Shown here: positions 25,635 to 34,214 of the stretch, one piece after another
How positions within the stretch are numbered: the first letter of the stretch is position 1
Layout: every line of letters starts with the position of its first letter
Notes under the pieces: model-generated
Seen by the model: only the letters and a program-made list of their open reading frames with translations
Databases searched by the model: none
Told to the model about the DNA's origin: nothing
Position numbers and translations under genes: made by a program
DNA from: Bacteroidales bacterium
GTDB taxonomy: Bacteria; Bacteroidota; Bacteroidia; Bacteroidales; UBA1402
Assembly (NCBI GenBank): GCA_017464285.1
Contig: JAFUDT010000005.1
Location: 1-64,000 of the forward strand
Length of the DNA: 64,000 bases
Reading direction: 5' to 3'

Positions 25635-27647
25635 TTATTGTTCAGTCTCTCTTTGAAGGACCAGCGCCGTGCGCGGAGGCAGGTAGAGCTTGATCCATCC
25701 CAGACCCGGATAGAGCGGCTCTTCCTGGGTGAAATGGGGCATCCGGTCGTCAATCTGACCGAATCCGCCGTAAGTCGGATCATCGCAGTCGAGCACTGTC
25801 CGGTAACAGCCTGGAGTGGTGAGAATGCCGTAGTCGGTATAGGCACGGAAGGGGTGCAGGTTGAAGACAAACAGCAGTTCGCCTCTTTGGAAAGCCAGGA
25901 TCTGGTCGCTGTCGTTCAGGCAGCGTTCCTGAGGCAGGTGCTCAAGGAAACCCTCGGTCTGTCGGATAAGGTGAACCATTGCCCGGTCGAAAAGTTCCAG
26001 TTGGTGGTATTTGAGCGCATGATTGTCGGTCAGGCTCCATTGGCGGCGGGCGTATTGATAGGACCAGCCGTTACCTTCACGGGGAAAATCTATCCATTCG
26101 GGATGCCCGAATTCGTTGCCCATGAAATTCAGGTAGCCACCGTTGATAGTCGAGGCGGTGAGCAGCCGGATCATTTTGTGCAGGGCGATTCCTCTCTCAA
26201 CGGCGGCATGGTGGTCATCCTTGCCCATGTGCCAATACATTTCGGCATCTATTAGCCTGAATATGATTGTTTTGTCACCGACAAGAGCCTGGTCGTGACT
26301 CTCGGCGTAGCTGATGGTCTTTTCATCGGCGCGGCGGTTGGTCAGTTCCCACCAGATGGCCGCTGGTTTCCATTGTTCGTCCGGTTGCTCCTTAATGAGT
26401 TTGATCCAGAAATCCGGAATGCCCATCGCCAGCCTGTAGTCGAAGCCGATACCCCCGTCCTTGAAAGGTCGGGCTAGCCCCGGCATGCCACTCATTTCTT
26501 CAGCAATGGTGACCGCCTGATTGTTGAGCTGATGAATCAGCTTGTTGGCCAGTGTCAGGTAGCAAATGGCATCACCGTCCTCGTTGAGATTGTAATAGTC
26601 GTCGTAGCTGGAGAAGGTTTCTCCCAGCCCGTGGCTGCGATAGATCATTGAGGTGACACCGTCGAAACGGAAACCGTCGAAATGAAACTCCTCGATCCAG
26701 TATTTGCAGTTGGAGAGCAGGAAATGCAGTACTTCATTGCGCTGATAGTTGAAACAGAGGGAGTCCCAGGCGGGGTGCTCACGTCGGCTGAGATCGCTGT
26801 GGAAATACAGGTCGGGGCTGCCGTCGAGCAGTCCGAGGCCTTCCACGGTATTCTTGACGGCATGCGAGTGAACCAGATCCATGATGACGGCAATTCCCAG
26901 GCCATGGGCCTCGTCGATGAGCTGTTTGAGCTCTTCAGGAGTACCGAAGCGGGAAGATGGAGCAAAAAAACTGGAGACGTGGTAGCCGAAGGAACCGTAA
27001 TAGGGATGTTCCTGAATGGCCATGATCTGTATGGCGTTGTAGCCGTCGGCGGCAATGCGCGGCAGGACCAGGCGACGAAATTCATCGTAGGTGCCGACCC
27101 GCTGTTCTTCGGTAGCCATGCCGATATGGCATTCATAGATGAACAGGGGCTCCTTTCTGTTGCGCAGACAACGCTTCTTGCGGAAGCGGTAAGGGTGTTC
27201 CGGTTCCCACACCTGGGCCGAAAAGACCTGTGTCTGCCAGTCCTGTACCACCCGGTTGGCCCAGGCCGGTATTCTTTCACCGCAGCCTCCCTGCCATCTG
27301 ACCAGCATTTTGTAGAGCTGTCCGTGCTGTATGGCAGCCTCCGGAAGCCGTAGCTCCCAGACTCCGTTGCCGATGGACTGGAGTGCGTAGTCTTCGTTCT
27401 CCTGCCATTGGTTGAAATCGCCTATGAGGGTGATGGAAGTGGCATTGGGCGCCCATTCGCGGAACACCCAGCCGCCAGTGGTCCGGTGCAGTCCGAAATA
27501 CAGATAGCCGTTGGCCATTTCTGAAAGGGTCTTGCCCCCGCAGAGTTCCTTCTCTTTCTGCAGGGCATAGGCATAACGCCCGGCAATAGCCTGTTCATAA
27601 GGTTTCAGCCAAGGGTCGTCCTTGACTATTCTGAGTGTACGGGCCAT
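25635..27647 (-). CDS. glgB: 1,4-alpha-glucan branching enzyme
   Basis: A 670-residue branching enzyme. An N-terminal CBM48 region (YLYFGLHRTTGGWVFREWAPNATSITLIGDFN) leads to a GH13 barrel with IMDLVHSHAV, the nucleophile Asp329 in DGFRFDGVTSMIY, acid/base Glu383 in IAEEMSGMPGLARP and NFMGNEFGHPEW. The DGFRFDGVTSM form is that of eukaryotic-type (GH13_8) enzymes, common in Bacteroidales. It makes alpha-1,6 branches in glycogen. It starts 7 bases after yhcH. No glgA, glgC or glgP are in the window. Confidence 0.95.
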   Translation of the reverse strand: MARTLRIVKDDPWLKPYEQAIAGRYAYALQKEKELCGGKTLSEMANGYLYFGLHRTTGGWVFREWAPNATSITLIGDFNQWQENEDYALQSIGNGVWELRLPEAAIQHGQLYKMLVRWQGGCGERIPAWANRVVQDWQTQVFSAQVWEPEHPYRFRKKRCLRNRKEPLFIYECHIGMATEEQRVGTYDEFRRLVLPRIAADGYNAIQIMAIQEHPYYGSFGYHVSSFFAPSSRFGTPEELKQLIDEAHGLGIAVIMDLVHSHAVKNTVEGLGLLDGSPDLYFHSDLSRREHPAWDSLCFNYQRNEVLHFLLSNCKYWIEEFHFDGFRFDGVTSMIYRSHGLGETFSSYDDYYNLNEDGDAICYLTLANKLIHQLNNQAVTIAEEMSGMPGLARPFKDGGIGFDYRLAMGIPDFWIKLIKEQPDEQWKPAAIWWELTNRRADEKTISYAESHDQALVGDKTIIFRLIDAEMYWHMGKDDHHAAVERGIALHKMIRLLTASTINGGYLNFMGNEFGHPEWIDFPREGNGWSYQYARRQWSLTDNHALKYHQLELFDRAMVHLIRQTEGFLEHLPQERCLNDSDQILAFQRGELLFVFNLHPFRAYTDYGILTTPGCYRTVLDCDDPTYGGFGQIDDRMPHFTQEEPLYPGLGWIKLYLPPRTALVLQRETEQ

Positions 27648-27654
27648 GGTATGG

Positions 27655-28101
27655 CTATATGAGGACTTTGACGATAGCCTTTTTGATTTTACCCTGGCCT
27701 ATGCAGGGTGCATGGGCATCACCGGGATAGAGGATGCAGAAATCACCGGGTATCATGTCGACGTAGCACGTAGGTTGTTCGCCGAAGAAGGCGATGTCAC
27801 GGGCAGGATCGTAGGCTTCGGTCACAGCCTGGCAGTCGGCGGCATTGCGCCATCCGATGCTTTCCCGGCCTTCGATGCAGAACTGGATGTCGATGTAGCG
27901 TCGGTGAGTCTCCAGACGGGCCTGTTGACGGGTTTTGCCGGCCGGCTCCTGTATATTGATGTACAGTCTGTCACCGTCCAGTTCGATTTTGCCTGGCCCG
28001 AGCTTTTCCAGGTCATGGCTCTTGAGGTAGTCGAAAGCCTGCTTGAAAAGCGGGTGCAGGCTTTCGTAGACACTGCTGTTGGCTAATTGGTCGAAAATCA
28101 T
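27655..28101 (-). CDS. YhcH/YjgK/YiaL family protein
   Basis: A 148-residue DUF386 protein, beta-rich (cupin-like). The family signature is visible: MIFDQLANSSVYESLHPLFKQAFDYLKSHDL, KIELDGDRLYINIQEPAGK, LETHRRYIDIQFCIEGRE, and FCILYPGDAHAPCIGQGKIKKAIVKVL, with metal-binding His and Glu. Members act on sialic acid or other sugars (anomerase or epimerase-like). The ATG at 28101 is chosen because the promoter -7 box is at 28151-28158, so an earlier ATG at 28206 is not used. First gene of the glgB run. Confidence 0.9.
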   Translation of the reverse strand: MIFDQLANSSVYESLHPLFKQAFDYLKSHDLEKLGPGKIELDGDRLYINIQEPAGKTRQQARLETHRRYIDIQFCIEGRESIGWRNAADCQAVTEAYDPARDIAFFGEQPTCYVDMIPGDFCILYPGDAHAPCIGQGKIKKAIVKVLI

Positions 28102-28150
28102 TGTCGTCGGTTTTATTGTTTGCGTTACAAATGAATTCGGATAAGATGAG

Positions 28151-28182
28151 CAAATATAGGGCAAAGCCGGAGTAATCCCAAA
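28151..28182 (-). promoter_or_regulatory. Promoter for yhcH-glgB-dehydrogenase
   Basis: On the minus strand TTTG (28179-28182), 20 bases, TATATTTG (28151-28158). This is a full consensus match and fixes the yhcH start at 28101. Confidence 0.7.
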
Positions 28183-28239
28183 TTTTTTTGACGATGTCCC
28201 GGACATATCTTTTTTTCCTAGTGAAAAACGGCGGCAAGC

Positions 28240-28270
28240 TTGGATAAAGACCCCGAAAAGGGTATTTTTG
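28240..28270 (+). promoter_or_regulatory. Promoter of the CPA2 antiporter gene
   Basis: TTG (28240-28242), 20 bases, TATTTTTG (28263-28270). The first ATG after it is at 28301. It is divergent from the yhcH promoter. Confidence 0.65.
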
Positions 28271-28300
28271 CGTGAAGAATTCTCGTCGCGACTATTGCCT

Positions 28301-30628
28301 ATGGGGCATCTTCCTTATCTGATTTCGGATCTGGCACTGATACTGATTGTGGCCGGTCTGACAACGCTCTGTTTCAAGCGATTGAAACAGCCCTTGGTTT
28401 TGGGCTATATCGTGGCGGGCATGATAGCCGGACCGGCCATTACGCTGCTGCCTTCGGTACAGGATACGGCCAATATCCAGATTTGGGCTGATATCGGCGT
28501 TCTGTTCCTGCTTTTCGCCCTGGGGCTGGAATTCAGTTTCAAGAAACTGCTCAGTGTAGGCAAGACGGTTTTCATTGACGCGTCAGTCGAAATACTCACG
28601 CTGCTGCTGGTGGGCTATACCTTGGGACGACTGATGGGCTGGGGCAATATGAACAGCATTTTTCTGGGAGGCATGATGTCCATGTCTTCTACTTCCATTA
28701 TTATCAAAACCTTCGATGATCTCAGACTGCGTGAAAAGCCTTTTGCCAGGCTGGTGTTCGGGGTGCTGGTGGTCGAAGATCTGGTAGCCGTGGTGCTGAT
28801 GGTGCTGCTTTCGACCCTCGCCGGCAGCGGTGAATTCTCGGCCTGGGGGATGCTGACCTCGGTTTTCAGGCTGCTGTTCTTCCTGGCCCTCTGGTTTCTG
28901 TTCGGCATCTATCTGATTCCTTCTTTTCTGAAAGCCGTACGCCCCTTGCTCAGTGACGAAACACTGCTGGTCGTATCCGTGGGTCTGTGTCTGGGAATGG
29001 TGGTCATCGCCGTCAAGGTCGGTTTCAGTTCGGCCCTGGGCGCCTTTATCATGGGCTCCATCCTGGCCGAATCGGTCGAGGCGGCGCGTATAGAACGGCT
29101 TATCAAGCCCCTGAAAGACCTGTTTGGCGCTGTTTTCTTCGTTTCGGTAGGCATGATGGTCAATCTCTCGGTTATCGTCCAGTATATCTGGCCCATCCTT
29201 CTGATCACCCTTTGTGTCATCGTTTTCAAGATACTGGGCAATTTCACGGGCATGACTCTTTCGGGCCAGCCGCTCAACATCGCTGTCAAGAGTGGTTTCA
29301 GCCTGGCGCAGATAGGGGAGTTCTCCTTCATCATCGCCAGTCTTGGTCTCAGCCTGAAAGTCACCGACAATTTCCTTTATCCCGTGGCGGTGGCCGTGTC
29401 GGTCATCACAACTTTCGTGACACCTTATGTCATTAAGGCCGCCGACCCTGTAGGTGTTTTTCTGGAACAAAGGTTGCCAGATGGTTGGAACAGGAGATTC
29501 CTGAAAATCAGGCCCGGCGGGGAAGGGCCCTCCAAGAACCTGCAGGACTGGCTGCATCTGCTTAATCCCTATCTGATGAACCTGTTGTTGATGATGGTCG
29601 TCATTGTAGGTATCATCATGCTTTCCATGCAGTTTCTGCAGCCATTTGTGGCCAGTCTGCTTGACGAGCCCTGGGCCGGTGCGGTCATGGCTGCCGTGAC
29701 GCTGCTGGTGATGTCTCCCTTCCTGAAATCCATCATCAGCAACCGCTCCAAGACATCGGGTATGATGATGAATCTCTGGGCCGAAAACAAGGGCAACCGC
29801 TATGTCCTGCTGTTCCTGACCTTCCTCAGGCTGATGGTCGCATTTGCCACCATTGCCTATGTACTGGCATATTTCCTGAACATATCTTTCTTTTTCATCC
29901 TGCCGCTGGCCTTAGTGCTGGTTTTTGCCATTATGCGCTCCAAGCGGCTGATGCGCCATTACTGGAACCTGGAGTCGCGCTTTGTGATCAATCTCAATGA
30001 GCGGCAGATGGAGGAAAACCTGCATCGCATAGAAGAAAACAAGGGTGTACGAGAAGTCAGCGACATGGGCAACGCGCACTGGCTGGACAAGGTATTGTAT
30101 GCCTTTTCGGTACGTGTCTTGTCCGATTCCTTCCTCATTGGAAAGTCTCTTCAGGAACTGGGCTTCCGCTCCAAGTTCAACCTGATGGTGATACGGGTGA
30201 ACCGGGGGGAGGATGTGTTGAACATTCCCGACCGGACCTTTGTTTTCAGAGAGGGGGATGTACTGACGCTGGCCGGCCGTAATGCCGCCCTCAGGTTACT
30301 CAATGCCGACTATCTGAATCTGGAATTTGTCCCTGATTCTCTCATGACGCTGCATCAGTTCTCTCATCAGGAGGAAGCGGCCAAGGACAATCGTCTTTGC
30401 TGCTCGGGCATTCCCGTGTTGGACAATTCGCCTATGGCGCACAAGACTCTGTCTGAATCACAGATAGGCCGTGACCATAAGTGCCTGATTATCGGCATCG
30501 AACGCAAAAACAGACACATCGTGAATCCCAGTTTCGATTTTGGGATAGAAACCGGCGATCTGGTCTGGGTTATCGGCAGCGAGAACTTTGTTTCCAAGCT
30601 GATCAGTGCTAATGTCTATGGGCTGTAG
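28301..30628 (+). CDS. CPA2 family monovalent cation:proton antiporter
   Basis: A 775-residue membrane protein. The N-terminal half is a Na+/H+ exchanger domain with about 12 helices (LILIVAGLTTLCFKRLKQPLVLGYIVAGMIAGP and FALGLEFSFKKL are KefB-like). After a second hydrophobic block (about 430-550), two TrkA_C-type regulatory domains are seen near the C-terminus (LIGKSLQELGFRSKFNLMVIRV...; HKTLSESQIGRDHKCLIIGIER...DLVWVIG). An RCK_N nucleotide-binding GxGxxG is not visible. ATG 28301 is used; an upstream TTG at 28268 falls inside the -7 box. It probably exchanges K+ or Na+ for H+. It ends 21 bases from the convergent glmS. Confidence 0.88.
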   Translation: MGHLPYLISDLALILIVAGLTTLCFKRLKQPLVLGYIVAGMIAGPAITLLPSVQDTANIQIWADIGVLFLLFALGLEFSFKKLLSVGKTVFIDASVEILTLLLVGYTLGRLMGWGNMNSIFLGGMMSMSSTSIIIKTFDDLRLREKPFARLVFGVLVVEDLVAVVLMVLLSTLAGSGEFSAWGMLTSVFRLLFFLALWFLFGIYLIPSFLKAVRPLLSDETLLVVSVGLCLGMVVIAVKVGFSSALGAFIMGSILAESVEAARIERLIKPLKDLFGAVFFVSVGMMVNLSVIVQYIWPILLITLCVIVFKILGNFTGMTLSGQPLNIAVKSGFSLAQIGEFSFIIASLGLSLKVTDNFLYPVAVAVSVITTFVTPYVIKAADPVGVFLEQRLPDGWNRRFLKIRPGGEGPSKNLQDWLHLLNPYLMNLLLMMVVIVGIIMLSMQFLQPFVASLLDEPWAGAVMAAVTLLVMSPFLKSIISNRSKTSGMMMNLWAENKGNRYVLLFLTFLRLMVAFATIAYVLAYFLNISFFFILPLALVLVFAIMRSKRLMRHYWNLESRFVINLNERQMEENLHRIEENKGVREVSDMGNAHWLDKVLYAFSVRVLSDSFLIGKSLQELGFRSKFNLMVIRVNRGEDVLNIPDRTFVFREGDVLTLAGRNAALRLLNADYLNLEFVPDSLMTLHQFSHQEEAAKDNRLCCSGIPVLDNSPMAHKTLSESQIGRDHKCLIIGIERKNRHIVNPSFDFGIETGDLVWVIGSENFVSKLISANVYGL

Positions 30629-30649
30629 GCGTCCTCGCCCTGTTTATTT

Positions 30650-32491
30650 TTATTCTACCGTGACGGATTTGGCCAGATTGCGCGGCTGGTCTACGTCACG
30701 CCCCTTGTTGATGGCGATGTAGTAGGCAAACAGCTGCAGTGGGATGGAGGAGATGACCGGCGCCAGGCATTCGTCCACCGGTGGAATCTCCAGACAGTAG
30801 TCGGCCATGGAGGCGACAATCGTATCACCCTTGGTCACCAAGGCAATCACTTTACCTCCGCGGGCTTTGATTTCCTGGATGTTGCTGATGGTCTTTTCGT
30901 AAACACTGTCGTTGGTGGCGATGATGACAGTAGGCATCTCGTTGTCGATCAGGGCAATGGGACCGTGTTTCATCTCGGCGGCAGGATAACCCTCGGCATG
31001 GATATAGGATATTTCTTTGAGTTTGAGAGCCCCCTCCAGCGCCAGCGGATAGTTGTAGCCTCGTCCCAGATAGAGGAAATTGTGTGCATAGGTGAAGATG
31101 AGCGACATATTCTTTATCTGGGCATCCAGCTTAAGGACTTCCTGCAGCAGGCTGGGCAGCGAGTAGAGACTTTTCAGGACAGAGAGGTAGCGCTGGTGGC
31201 CGATGCTGTTCTTTTCCTTGGCGATGGCCATGGCCAGCATACAGAGCACTGTCACCTGTCCGGTGAAGGCTTTGGTCGAAGCTACGCCGATTTCCGGCCC
31301 GACATGGATGTAGGTACCTGAGTGAGTGGCTCTTGGAATAGAAGATCCGATGACATTGCAGATACCGTAGATAAATGCCCCCTGGCTCTTGGCCAATTCG
31401 ACGGCAGCCAGGGTATCGGCTGTTTCGCCCGACTGGGAGATGGCGATGACGACATCATCCTTGTTGATGACCGGGTGACTGTAACGAAATTCAGAGGCAT
31501 ATTCTACACAAACGGGTATCTGGCAGAACTCTTCGATCATGTGTTTACCGATGAGTCCGGCATGCCAGGAAGTACCACAGGCTACAATGATGATACGTCT
31601 GGCATTCAGGAATTTATCTTTATGGTCGATGACACCGGAGAGTTTGACATCGGTGGCCGTCTGGTTGATGCGTCCGCGGATGCAGTCCACGATGGTCCGC
31701 GGCTGCTCGTTGATTTCCTTGAGCATGAAATGCTCGTAACCGCCTTTCTCCAGCTGAGTGATGTTCATGTTGAGTTTCTGGACGTCGATTTTGGTCTCCT
31801 CATTCTGGAAATTGACAATTTTCAAGGGCTCATGACGGTGTATGCGGACAATCTCCTCATCGTTGAGATAGACCACTTTATCGGTATATTCGATAATGGG
31901 GGTGACATCCGAGGCGATGAAATACTCGTCCGGGCCGATACCGATAACCATGGGGCTACTCTTGCGTGCGGCGATGATTTCGTCTTTGTTGCCTTTCTCG
32001 ATAACGGCGATGGCATAGGCGCCAACCACCTGCTTCAGGGCCGACTGGACAGCTTCGAAAAGACTGCAGTGGTTGGTTTCCATGATATATTCGATGAGCT
32101 GTACCAGGACTTCGGTATCGGTGTCGCTTCTGAAACTGTAGCCCTCTTTTTCAAGAGCTTGTTTGAGCAGGGCATAATTCTCGATGATACCGTTGTGTAT
32201 GATGGCCAGTGAACTGTTTTCAGAGTAGTGCGGATGGGCGTTCACATCATTGGGCTCACCGTGGGTGGCCCAACGGGTATGGGCGATACCGATGGTGCCA
32301 TGGGTGTTCTTGGACTGGGCAAAATGCTCCAGATCGGCAACTTTCCCCTTGGTTTTGTAGATGTTGATATCCTCATCGTCGATAAGTGCCACGCCGGCAC
32401 TGTCATAACCGCGATATTCCAGACGATGCAGTCCTTTGACAAGGATGGGGTAGGCCTGACGGTTTCCAAGGTAAGCGACAATTCCACACAT
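30650..32491 (-). CDS. glmS: Glutamine--fructose-6-phosphate aminotransferase (isomerizing)
   Basis: A 613-residue GlmS. The N-terminal glutaminase has the nucleophile Cys2 (MCGIVAYLGNRQ) and RLEYRGYDSAGVAL; two SIS isomerase domains follow (ACGTSWHAGLIGKHMIEE; ISQSGETADTLAAVELAK; GRGYNYPLALEGALKLKE) and the C-terminal NLAKSVTVE. It makes glucosamine 6-phosphate for peptidoglycan and LPS. No glmS ribozyme is expected or seen upstream. A -7 box lies at 32538-32545. Confidence 0.97.
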   Translation of the reverse strand: MCGIVAYLGNRQAYPILVKGLHRLEYRGYDSAGVALIDDEDINIYKTKGKVADLEHFAQSKNTHGTIGIAHTRWATHGEPNDVNAHPHYSENSSLAIIHNGIIENYALLKQALEKEGYSFRSDTDTEVLVQLIEYIMETNHCSLFEAVQSALKQVVGAYAIAVIEKGNKDEIIAARKSSPMVIGIGPDEYFIASDVTPIIEYTDKVVYLNDEEIVRIHRHEPLKIVNFQNEETKIDVQKLNMNITQLEKGGYEHFMLKEINEQPRTIVDCIRGRINQTATDVKLSGVIDHKDKFLNARRIIIVACGTSWHAGLIGKHMIEEFCQIPVCVEYASEFRYSHPVINKDDVVIAISQSGETADTLAAVELAKSQGAFIYGICNVIGSSIPRATHSGTYIHVGPEIGVASTKAFTGQVTVLCMLAMAIAKEKNSIGHQRYLSVLKSLYSLPSLLQEVLKLDAQIKNMSLIFTYAHNFLYLGRGYNYPLALEGALKLKEISYIHAEGYPAAEMKHGPIALIDNEMPTVIIATNDSVYEKTISNIQEIKARGGKVIALVTKGDTIVASMADYCLEIPPVDECLAPVISSIPLQLFAYYIAINKGRDVDQPRNLAKSVTVE

Positions 32492-32537
32492 ATAAATATT
32501 GGGATTAGGTGGTTATATTGGGGTTAGATTGTTACCG

Positions 32538-32545
32538 CAAATGTA
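32538..32545 (-). promoter_or_regulatory. -7 box for glmS
   Basis: CAAATGTA on the plus strand reads TACATTTG on the minus strand, 46 bases upstream of the glmS ATG. No clear -33 element was found at the usual spacing. Confidence 0.55.
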
Positions 32546-32976
32546 CAACGAATGGAAAAAAAAGCGGCAGTCTCAGGTAAAAAATATTCGGCTTACTTTC
32601 TGTACAGTGAAAAATACTGCGCCAATTAATTGTTTCATAAGTATTTTAGCGGTAAATGGAGGCGATTTCAGCCTCTGAGAATCGAATATTTGGGAGCAGT
32701 CTGTAATCGTGTCGGGAAAAAACGTAATCTGAGGCGGTTTTAGCGATGGAAAGGCCCCGAAAGACAGAAAACTCAGAGAAGTCGGGTAGCTTGGAGAAAA
32801 CCTCATTAATAACTTAAATCCTTTAACTTTCCAAGAAGAGGCAGGGAGATGCCGATTCTGCATAAAAGACAGCCAGCTGTATGCAGTCTGCCTTGTCAAT
32901 GATATACGATAAAACGGAGGCCTCGGGAGGTGACGGATTTTTAATGTTGTACTGTTGTTGCGATGTTGATTTTACA

Positions 32977-33012
32977 AATGTACAATTATTATATTAGTTA
33001 CAATTGTACATT
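32977..33012. promoter_or_regulatory. Inverted repeat overlapping a minus-strand promoter
   Basis: AATGTACAATT (32977-32987) and AATTGTACATT (33002-33012) are perfect inverted repeats, spacing 14 bases. They cover the -7 (TACATTTG, 32975-32982) and the -33 (TTG, 33001-33003) of a minus-strand promoter with an 18-base spacer. This arrangement is what a repressor operator would look like. The likely binder is the XRE protein at 33459 (inference). Confidence 0.45.
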
Positions 33013-33111
33013 ATTCATGATTAAGCGGATCACTTGCTCGGGTTGCTGTTCATACAAAGATATCGGCTGATGTATCTACTTTGGAAAATAGGTATAAACC
33101 GCTGGTTCTAA

Positions 33112-33130
33112 AATATGTAATCTACATATT
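33112..33130. promoter_or_regulatory. Inverted repeat AATATGTA-N3-TACATATT
   Basis: Perfect 8-base arms spaced by ATC, a typical dimeric operator. The inner half-site ATGTA recurs in the palindromes at 33202-33211 and 33438-33452. Confidence 0.4.
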
Positions 33131-33395
33131 AACCCCCTTTTTATCGCTATTTTCCGTCCTATTCCCCAATCTGGCTCCTTATATTGATGCCGCTGCTTTA
33201 ATGTATATACACTAATTAGTTGGGTATTAGTGCAATTATATCATTGTGTCCGAATGAAAGAGACATAAATAATTAACCGTGAAGGAATGTGAATTCGTTT
33301 GTCTTTATTTACGTTTGCTTTTGTCATGTGTTTTCTTGATGTACGGAATTGAATTTTGGATTTGTATACATGGGGAAAATATTTTTCTTTTGTCA

Positions 33396-33426
33396 TTTGC
33401 CCGATGAAAATATTGGTGTACATTTG
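33396..33426 (+). promoter_or_regulatory. Promoter of the XRE regulator
   Basis: TTTG (33396-33399), 19 bases, TACATTTG (33419-33426). The transcript should start near 33432, so the ATG at 33459 is favoured over that at 33438. The inverted repeat ATGTAT-ATT-ATACAT at 33438-33452 lies between the transcription start and the chosen ATG. Confidence 0.65.
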
Positions 33427-33458
33427 TGGAGGTAAAAATGTATATTATACATCGCGAT

Positions 33459-33893
33459 ATGAAAGACAGGATCAGACAGATTATGGATTACGAAGGACTG
33501 AATGCGGCTCAGTTTTCTAAAAAAGTGCAAATTAACGGCTCTGCTTTATCGCATATTCTCAATGATCGCAATATGCCCAGTACCGCTGCCTTGGTGAAAA
33601 TAGCCTCGGCCTGCCCGGAGATTGATATCAGGTGGCTGTTGACGGGCCAGGGTGCGATGTTGAGAACTGCCTCGGCTGCCGATGAGCCTGTTTTGTTCCC
33701 TGAGAATCCCGTATCTGTATCCCTGGCTGTACCTGAGGAGGAATATGCGACGGAGAAAGGCTCTAAAAAGTCGGTAAGGCATAAGAAAGTGAATGATGTT
33801 CAGGAGTTTGTGCAAGATAAAAGAGCTGGGATGCATATTACCAAAATTGTGGTGTTTTATTCGGACAACACTTTCGAAGAGTTTATCCATTGA
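33459..33893 (+). CDS. Helix-turn-helix (XRE-type) transcriptional regulator
   Basis: A 144-residue protein: MKDRIRQIMDYEGLNAAQFSKKVQINGSALSHILNDRNMPSTAALVKIASACPEIDIRWLLTGQGAML, an XRE HTH at residues 1-65 with the Bacteroidota WLLTGQG ending. The C-terminal part (70-144) is a variable Ala/Glu/Lys-rich linker with a KIVVFYSDNTFEEFIH end, which I cannot assign. The start at 33459 is chosen from the promoter and from similar proteins that begin MKERI; the ATG at 33438 (21 bases earlier, with GGAGG ahead) would add YIIHRD residues. Autoregulation through the palindromes around its start is likely but inferred. Confidence 0.85.
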   Translation: MKDRIRQIMDYEGLNAAQFSKKVQINGSALSHILNDRNMPSTAALVKIASACPEIDIRWLLTGQGAMLRTASAADEPVLFPENPVSVSLAVPEEEYATEKGSKKSVRHKKVNDVQEFVQDKRAGMHITKIVVFYSDNTFEEFIH

Positions 33894-33919
33894 TTTCGCC
33901 TGCGGCCGCCGCTATATTT

Positions 33920-34059
33920 TCGGCCTAAGGCCGACTACATATTCTCGCCTAAGGCCGACCATAATCCTTACGACTGTATTTTCGGCCTAATGCCGAGTAC
34001 TTTTCCTCGCCTTAGGCCGACCATATATCCTTACGATTATATTTTCGGCCTAAGGCCGA
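33920..34059. repeat. Imperfect tandem repeat of 62-63 bp carrying palindromes
   Basis: Five palindromic cores occur: TCGGCCTAAGGCCGA at 33920-33934 and 34045-34059, a variant TCGGCCTAATGCCGA at 33982-33996, and shorter forms ending AAGGCCGA or TAGGCCGA at 33945-33958 and 34007-34020. The pair spacing gives a period of 62 then 63 bp, so about 2.3 copies are present. There is no unique-spacer pattern, so it is not CRISPR. It lies between the XRE gene and its terminator. Confidence 0.85.
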
Positions 34060-34080
34060 CCATATAGGCGGCGCCGGGGC

Positions 34081-34111
34081 AATGCAACACTTCGTTTGCA
34101 TTGCGTTTTTT
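34081..34111 (+). terminator. Terminator after the XRE gene and repeat
   Basis: AATGCAA/TTGCATT stem around an 8-base loop, followed by GCG and a run of six T. The rest of 34112-34182 is unassigned GC-rich sequence before the pyrK promoter. Confidence 0.6.
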
Positions 34112-34182
34112 CGTCCCTTGGCCCCGACAAAGCGGGCTTTGCCGGTCCTTGGTCCTCAAAAATCCTCCAATCGCAAAATAAA

Positions 34183-34214
34183 TTTGCGATTGCGCCCGGC
34201 TGGCACTATATTTG
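34183..34214 (+). promoter_or_regulatory. Promoter of pyrK
   Basis: TTTG (34183-34186), 20 bases, TATATTTG (34207-34214). The 41-base block 34176-34216 matches the holA promoter block at 33 of 41 positions. Confidence 0.68.

Larger units (their letters stand above)
32546..33395. other. 850-base gene-free stretch with candidate operators and one minus-strand promoter
   Basis: No convincing gene is present. The part from about 32930 onward is AT-rich. It holds a candidate minus-strand promoter (TACATTTG at 32975-32982, TTG at 33001-33003) overlapped by an inverted repeat, and repeated ATGTA/TACAT half-sites that continue to the XRE gene. On the minus strand an open frame of up to 108 codons (32573-32899) lies downstream of that promoter, but its composition and sequence resemble nothing I know; I do not call it a gene. 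A noncoding RNA is possible. GC-richer sequence at 32560-32930 shows no clear structure to me. Confidence 0.5.

Noticed and set aside
32492-32537. glmS ribozyme
   Set aside because: The leader is too short and lacks ribozyme features; the ribozyme is known from Firmicutes.
32573-32899. 108-codon minus-strand gene
   Set aside because: Composition and sequence do not look like a protein of this organism and no family is recognised; kept only as a lead in the findings.
33920-34059. CRISPR array
   Set aside because: The repeat cores are palindromic and the period is a true tandem repeat without unique spacers; only about two copies and no cas genes.
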